Part shown: positions 13,841 through 17,260 of the stretch, piece after piece
Layout: every line of letters begins with the position of its first letter
How positions within the stretch are numbered: the stretch's first letter is position 1
DNA from: Candidatus Omnitrophota bacterium
Lineage (GTDB): Bacteria > Omnitrophota > Gorgyraeia > Aquiviventales > Aquiviventaceae
Assembly (NCBI GenBank): GCA_020057015.1
Contig: JAGVGS010000075.1
Span: 1 to 17,260 of the forward strand
Direction: 5' to 3'
DNA: 17,260 nucleotides
The notes under the pieces: model-generated
Told to the model about the DNA's origin: nothing
Seen by the model: only the letters and a program-made list of their open reading frames with translations
The model's database searches: none
Made by a program: the position numbers and the translations under genes

Positions 13841-14938
13841 ATGCGCTGGACCGAAGCATTTTCAGCCGCCCTCGCTGCGCGGCTGCTGCAAGCCTACCGC
13901 AAGCCCCTTGGATTTCTGCTTAGCCTGGTCCTGTTACCACTCGCCTTTGTGGCTACCGTGACGTACCGCTTTAGCGTCCAGCTGCAGGAGCAACAGGCCC
14001 TCCAGCATCTCAGCGTGACGGCGCGGCTGGCGGCAGAAATCGTCGAGGAGACCCTCCAGCAAACCATCCAGCTCGAGCAGTTGCTCAGCCGCCGGCCCGA
14101 ATTTCGCGCAGCACTCCTGGCGGCGAACGAAGCGGCGCTGGCCGAGCAGCTGGGCCAAGCACTTACCCTGGCCCCCCGCCTGAGTGCCCTCACCGTCCTG
14201 GATGCCGAAGGGAACGTGGTCGCGGACGTGGTGGGCCAGCAGCTGGGCCGGGCCGCGCAGGCTCCAGGGCAAACGCCCGATCAGGCGGTAATCCCCGAGT
14301 GGCTGCGCCTGGATGGCCTGGCCCATGTCTCGCCGGTGCACTTCCAGGAAACCCCGCAGCCGCGCAAAGTGGTGAGCATCTATTGCCCGATCCTGGCCCA
14401 AGGCCGGGTCATCGGCCTGCTGCAGGCTGAGCACGAGGTCGAGGAAATCAAGGCCTGGTTGCAGAAGATCCGCGTAGAGCCCCACGGCTTTCTGTATGTC
14501 GTGGACCAAGCCCAACAGCTCGTCGTCTACCCCTATCAGGTGCTGCCGGGCCGCCCCAAGGTGGTGGCCGACTGGCCCACGGTGCGCGCTCCGCTGACCG
14601 AGACGGGTGCGGCACTTCGGTTTGAGGATGCGCGCAGCAAGCAGGCCTGGCTGGCCGGCCTCTCGCCGGTCGCGCACCGAGGCTGGCGCGTGGTGGCGGT
14701 GCAGCCGCGGGCCGCGGTGCTGCAGATTCTGAATCGCTCACTGCGCGCGATGGGCCTATTGTTGGCGATCCTCGCGGTCGTGCTGGTGGTGGTCAGCCTC
14801 TGGTGGGCCCGGCTGCAGGCCTCGAGCCTGCAGTTGCTGCGGCAAAACACCAAGCTGTTGAAAGAGATGCAGCAGCGGATGCTGCTGGATCGCCGCAAGC
14901 GGCCGCCCGAGCCGCCGGAGGCAGGCGGGGGCCCATGA
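13841..14938 (+). CDS. Membrane-anchored double-Cache sensor protein without output domain
   Basis: A 365-residue protein with a membrane span at about 22-43, a large extracytoplasmic region (about 44-300) and a second span at 303-323. The outside region fits a dCache fold. It opens with a long helix (47-83), then strands around LSALTVLDAEGNVVADVVG (115-132), VVSIYCPILAQGRVIGLLQAEH (177-198) and GFLYVVDQAQQLVVYP (216-231). After the second span there is only a short cytoplasmic coiled coil and a Pro-rich tail (about 42 residues). HAMP, kinase, GGDEF and methyl-accepting parts are all absent. It probably signals by protein contact, perhaps to the receiver upstream. The ATGA at 14935 overlaps the next gene, so the two are coupled. 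Confidence 0.85.
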   Translation: MRWTEAFSAALAARLLQAYRKPLGFLLSLVLLPLAFVATVTYRFSVQLQEQQALQHLSVTARLAAEIVEETLQQTIQLEQLLSRRPEFRAALLAANEAALAEQLGQALTLAPRLSALTVLDAEGNVVADVVGQQLGRAAQAPGQTPDQAVIPEWLRLDGLAHVSPVHFQETPQPRKVVSIYCPILAQGRVIGLLQAEHEVEEIKAWLQKIRVEPHGFLYVVDQAQQLVVYPYQVLPGRPKVVADWPTVRAPLTETGAALRFEDARSKQAWLAGLSPVAHRGWRVVAVQPRAAVLQILNRSLRAMGLLLAILAVVLVVVSLWWARLQASSLQLLRQNTKLLKEMQQRMLLDRRKRPPEPPEAGGGP

Positions 14939-15486
14939 ACGGCCCGCGCAGACGAGGCCCTCAGCCCGTGGTGCTGCTGACCGGGATCGCGCTCTTGCTG
15001 GGGTCGGCCGCGGCCAGCGCGCGCGAGCGCCCGCTGAAAGTCTCCACCCACACCTATCCGGGTACGCCCGTAACCCTCTCGCGGGTTAAGGCCAGCCTCG
15101 TGGAAACCTTTGCCACCTCGACGCAACTATGGACGCCCGATGGCAAGACCAAGGGCAGCCGCGTGCGCTATGCCAACCGCACCGGCCTCTCACCCTCCAC
15201 ACTCGCGGTGGCCGGCGAAGCCCATTGCACCAATACCGCGCGGCAAGCGATCGCAGCGATGGCCGTGACGATCGCGGTGCTGGATGCGTTCCACCAGCCC
15301 GTCGAGGTGCTCACGGTCCAGCAGGCGGATGTGATGGTCTCGCCCGGCCAGACCAAGCGCGTCACATGGGAAGAGCCGCTGCGGGCGGAGAACCTGTTCG
15401 AAGTGGCGGTCATCATCACGAAGGTCCGCTTTGCGGATGGCAGCGTGTGGAGCGCGCCGCAGGAAGAGCTGATTGATATTTTCTAG
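14935..15486 (+). CDS. Secreted protein of unknown function
   Basis: A 183-residue protein with a clear signal peptide: RRR at 5-7, hydrophobic core at about 11-24, likely cleavage after ASA (residue 29). The mature part is predicted to be mostly beta-strand, ending with AVIITKVRFADGSVW (158-172), the look of an Ig-like or surface domain. One cysteine (Cys98) remains in the mature chain, and there is no lipobox. The start is ATG in an ATGA overlap with the Cache gene stop; a longer in-frame start at 14803 lies inside that gene and would bury the signal peptide. It may be a periplasmic partner of the Cache sensor, by coupling only. I do not recognise the family. It ends tail-to-tail with oxyR. 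Confidence 0.75.
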   Translation: MNGPRRRGPQPVVLLTGIALLLGSAAASARERPLKVSTHTYPGTPVTLSRVKASLVETFATSTQLWTPDGKTKGSRVRYANRTGLSPSTLAVAGEAHCTNTARQAIAAMAVTIAVLDAFHQPVEVLTVQQADVMVSPGQTKRVTWEEPLRAENLFEVAVIITKVRFADGSVWSAPQEELIDIF

Positions 15487-16385
15487 GCCGCGGGCCTGGC
15501 CCGGCAATGGGGTCGCAGTGCGGCTTCGAGCACGGAGAGCAGCCGCTGGTGTGTCGGCAGAAGCGGCGCCGAGAGGCGCCAGACGATTCCGAGTTCCCGC
15601 ATGGGCCGCGGCGGATGAAAGCGCAAGAAGCGCAAGCCCGGGTGACGGGCCGGCTCGCGCGCCATGTGCGGGACAAACGTCACCCCCTCGCCGGCCTCGG
15701 CCAGACGCAGTACCGACGCAAGGCTGCCGCCCTGGAACGTGATCGGCCAGTCTTTTCCCCGCCGCCGGCAAAACTCCAGGGATTGGCGGCGCAGGCAGTG
15801 ACCCTCTTGGAGCATCAGCAGCCGCTCCTGGGCGAGCGTGCGCAGATCCACCCACCCACGTCGGGCCAGGGCGGCCCCTTTCGCCACCGCCACATAAAAC
15901 TCCTCCCACCCAAGCGAGAGGGTGCTCAAGCCGCGCGCCTCCACCGGCAGAGCCAGCACGCCCAGATCGATTTGGCCGTTGCGAATGGCCTCCAGCAGCG
16001 GGGCGGTCGTCTCCTCGAACAGCTCCACATGCGCCAGCGGGGCCAGGCGGTGGAACGCCGGCAACACCGAGGGCATGATGTAGGGACAGATGGTCGGGAT
16101 CACCCCCAGCCGGATCACGCCTCGGGGCTCATCGCCACCCACCTCGGCGCGGGCGGCCTGGACCTGGTCCAGGATGGCCTTGGCATGGGGCACGAATCGC
16201 TCCCCGGCCGTCGTAAGGCGCACCTGCCGTGAGGAGCGCTCGAAGAGCGGCTGCCCCAGCTCCCGCTCGAGCTTTTGGATCTGCACGCTCAGGGTCGGCT
16301 GCGTGACATGCACCAGGCGCGCCGCGCGCTGAAAGTGCCGCGCCTGGGCCAGGGCCACCACATAGTGTAATTGGCGAATTTCCAT
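15483..16385 (-). CDS. oxyR: OxyR, LysR-type peroxide-sensing transcription regulator
   Basis: A 300-residue LysR-family protein with an N-terminal helix-turn-helix (RQLHYVVALAQARHFQRAARLVHVTQPTLSVQIQKLE, residues 4-40). A substrate-domain fold follows, and its sensor cysteines are in the right place: GHCLRRQSLEFC (195-206) has Cys197 and Cys206, nine residues apart as in E. coli Cys199 and Cys208. Peroxide forms a disulfide here and switches the regulator on. The start is the ATG at 16385, where LysR homology begins; a further-upstream ATG at 16451 would add 22 unrelated residues. An AGGAG on the minus strand precedes it by ten bases. It is divergent from ahpC-ahpD, its likely targets, and shares a CTAG with the upstream secreted-protein gene, so both stop codons overlap. 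Confidence 0.95.
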   Translation of the reverse strand: MEIRQLHYVVALAQARHFQRAARLVHVTQPTLSVQIQKLERELGQPLFERSSRQVRLTTAGERFVPHAKAILDQVQAARAEVGGDEPRGVIRLGVIPTICPYIMPSVLPAFHRLAPLAHVELFEETTAPLLEAIRNGQIDLGVLALPVEARGLSTLSLGWEEFYVAVAKGAALARRGWVDLRTLAQERLLMLQEGHCLRRQSLEFCRRRGKDWPITFQGGSLASVLRLAEAGEGVTFVPHMAREPARHPGLRFLRFHPPRPMRELGIVWRLSAPLLPTHQRLLSVLEAALRPHCRARPAA

Positions 16386-16409
16386 TGATTGATATCTCCT
16401 ATTACGATG

Positions 16410-16448
16410 ATTATAGCTATTGATTGGATTTATGCTAGTCACTATGGT
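16410..16448. promoter_or_regulatory. Divergent oxyR / ahpC promoter region with probable OxyR site
   Basis: On the minus strand TATAAT (16410-16415) is a perfect -10 box for oxyR, and it overlaps ATAGCTAT (16413-16420), which resembles the ATAG/CTAT half-sites of OxyR operators. On the plus strand TTGATT (16420-16425) and TATGGT (16443-16448), spaced 17 bases, may serve ahpC. CTAT recurs at 16442-16445, and ATTGATTG occurs at 16384-16391 and 16419-16426. OxyR bound here could repress its own gene and activate ahpC. The full four-element OxyR pattern is not matched exactly. Confidence 0.5.
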
Positions 16449-16525
16449 CAACTGAGGCTAGCCAGGCAAAGGGCTTGGCGGGCATTCCCCATAGCAGGCG
16501 CAAGGCGCAACAGCAGGAGGTCCGG

Positions 16526-17065
16526 ATGATAGGCGTGGGTGAACGGTTTCCCGCATTTCAGCTCAAGGGGACGGTGTCGAATGACGTCAAGAGCGCGTTC
16601 CAGGAGATCACGCCGGGCACGTACGCGGGCAAGTGGCTGGTGGTGTTCTTCTGGCCCAAGGATTTTACGTTTGTCTGCCCCACGGAAATCGCCGCTTTCG
16701 GGGCGCTGACAGAGGAGTTCGCGGACCGCGACGCCCAGGTGCTGGGCTGCAGCACAGACTCGGAATTCGTGCACCTGGCCTGGCGGCAGCAACACAAGGA
16801 GCTCAACCGCTTGCCCTTTCCTATGTTGGCCGATCTCAAGCGGGAGCTGACCACGGCCCTAGGGATCCTCGACCCGGTGGAGGGGGTGGCCCAGCGCGCC
16901 ACGTACATCGTCGATCCGGAGGGGGTCATTCGCTTTGTGATGGTGACGGACCTGAACGTTGGCCGCAACCCCCAGGAAGTGCTGCGCGTGCTGGATGCTC
17001 TACAGACCGACGAGCTCTGCCCCTGCAACTGGCAGAAGGGCGAAACGACCCTGGTCGTCGGCTGA
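16526..17065 (+). CDS. ahpC: Alkyl hydroperoxide reductase AhpC, mycobacterial-type 2-Cys peroxiredoxin
   Basis: A 179-residue peroxiredoxin that reduces peroxides and peroxynitrite. The peroxidatic cysteine is Cys51 in DFTFVCPTE (46-54). The C-terminal motif ELCPCNWQKGE (163-173) carries two cysteines, Cys165 and Cys167; the CxC spacing is that of mycobacterial AhpC (ELCACNW), which is reduced by AhpD rather than AhpF. FFWPKDFTF, PFPMLAD and GRNPQEVLRVLDALQ also look mycobacterial. The start is ATG 16526, with AGGAGG five bases upstream; an earlier ATG at 16475 would add 17 unrelated residues. It is divergent from oxyR, its probable activator, and is followed nine bases later by ahpD. Confidence in AhpC itself is high; the mycobacterial likeness is from memory. 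Confidence 0.95.
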   Translation: MIGVGERFPAFQLKGTVSNDVKSAFQEITPGTYAGKWLVVFFWPKDFTFVCPTEIAAFGALTEEFADRDAQVLGCSTDSEFVHLAWRQQHKELNRLPFPMLADLKRELTTALGILDPVEGVAQRATYIVDPEGVIRFVMVTDLNVGRNPQEVLRVLDALQTDELCPCNWQKGETTLVVG

Positions 17066-17074
17066 GGCCGTCCG

Positions 17075-17260
17075 ATGTCGCTGCGGGCCCTGAAAGACCA
17101 ATTGCCGGAGTTCGCGAAGGACATCCGGCTCAACCTGAGCAGCGTGATGACCCCCGAGGGCAGCCCCGGACTGACCCCGGCGCAGCTCGCCTTCGTGGCG
17201 CTGGCCAGCGCGTGCGCCACGCGGCAGGCCGACGTGCAGGGGGCGCTTGAGGCCGAGACC
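17075..17260 (+). CDS. ahpD: AhpD-like alkylhydroperoxidase, 5' part only
   Basis: The first 62 codons of a gene cut by the right edge. The beginning MSLRALKDQLPEFAKDIRL, then NLSSVMT and the LAFVALASACATRQADV stretch, strongly resembles mycobacterial AhpD (carboxymuconolactone decarboxylase-like fold). AhpD carries a redox CxxC later in the chain, outside this window, and passes electrons from a lipoylated protein to AhpC. It starts nine bases after ahpC and is the second gene of an oxyR-controlled pair. The catalytic part cannot be checked here. Confidence 0.85.
   Translation, partial: MSLRALKDQLPEFAKDIRLNLSSVMTPEGSPGLTPAQLAFVALASACATRQADVQGALEAET

Overview
The window is a GC-rich, gene-dense bacterial chromosome segment with 20 protein-coding genes, two of them cut by the window edges. 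No rRNA, tRNA, CRISPR array, insertion sequence or integrase was seen. No stretch over 300 bases lacks a gene; the largest gaps are 1288-1439, 3054-3204, 13325-13449 and 16386-16525, and each looks like a promoter region. Single-subunit Elp3, a fused siroheme decarboxylase, a ferredoxin-type nitrite/sulfite reductase and many DNA-binding-free signalling proteins suggest an uncultured environmental bacterium. Nitrospirota, NC10 or Omnitrophota-like lineages are possible, but the sequence alone does not settle this.

Left part (1-4020): a 3'-truncated elp3 on the minus strand is divergent from peptide deformylase. The deformylase gene is convergent with ygfZ, whose product is linked to Fe-S enzyme and tRNA maintenance. 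A thiol peroxidase (tpx) follows, with a good sigma70-like promoter, then a 75-residue Trp-rich protein of unknown function and a strong intrinsic terminator.

Centre (4072-13324): eight co-directional genes with gaps of at most 20 bases and several start/stop overlaps, probably one transcription unit. The first four form a phosphorelay: a multi-pass membrane histidine kinase, an Rcp1-like receiver, a REC-kinase-degenerate GGDEF-REC hybrid, and a single-domain receiver. None has a DNA-binding output. They run directly into a metabolic block: an AhbA-AhbB fused siroheme decarboxylase, a siroheme/[4Fe-4S] nitrite (or sulfite) reductase, a DsrE-family protein, and a MoeB/ThiF-type E1 enzyme fused to an active-looking rhodanese. 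The block joins siroheme chemistry with a possible sulfur relay.

Right part (13450-17260): a second small group encodes a single-domain response regulator, a membrane Cache sensor with no kinase, and a secreted protein. It meets tail-to-tail a bona fide oxyR, both stop codons lying within one CTAG. oxyR is divergent from ahpC-ahpD (ahpD cut by the right edge). The ahpC product has the CxC C-terminal signature remembered from mycobacterial AhpC, which works with AhpD. The oxyR-ahpC gap holds a perfect TATAAT for oxyR overlapping an ATAGCTAT element.

The most interesting parts are the apparent physical coupling of a signalling system without transcription-factor outputs to a siroheme/sulfur-relay reductase block, and the hybrid kinase carrying a GGDEF fold whose signature reads as QRGEM.
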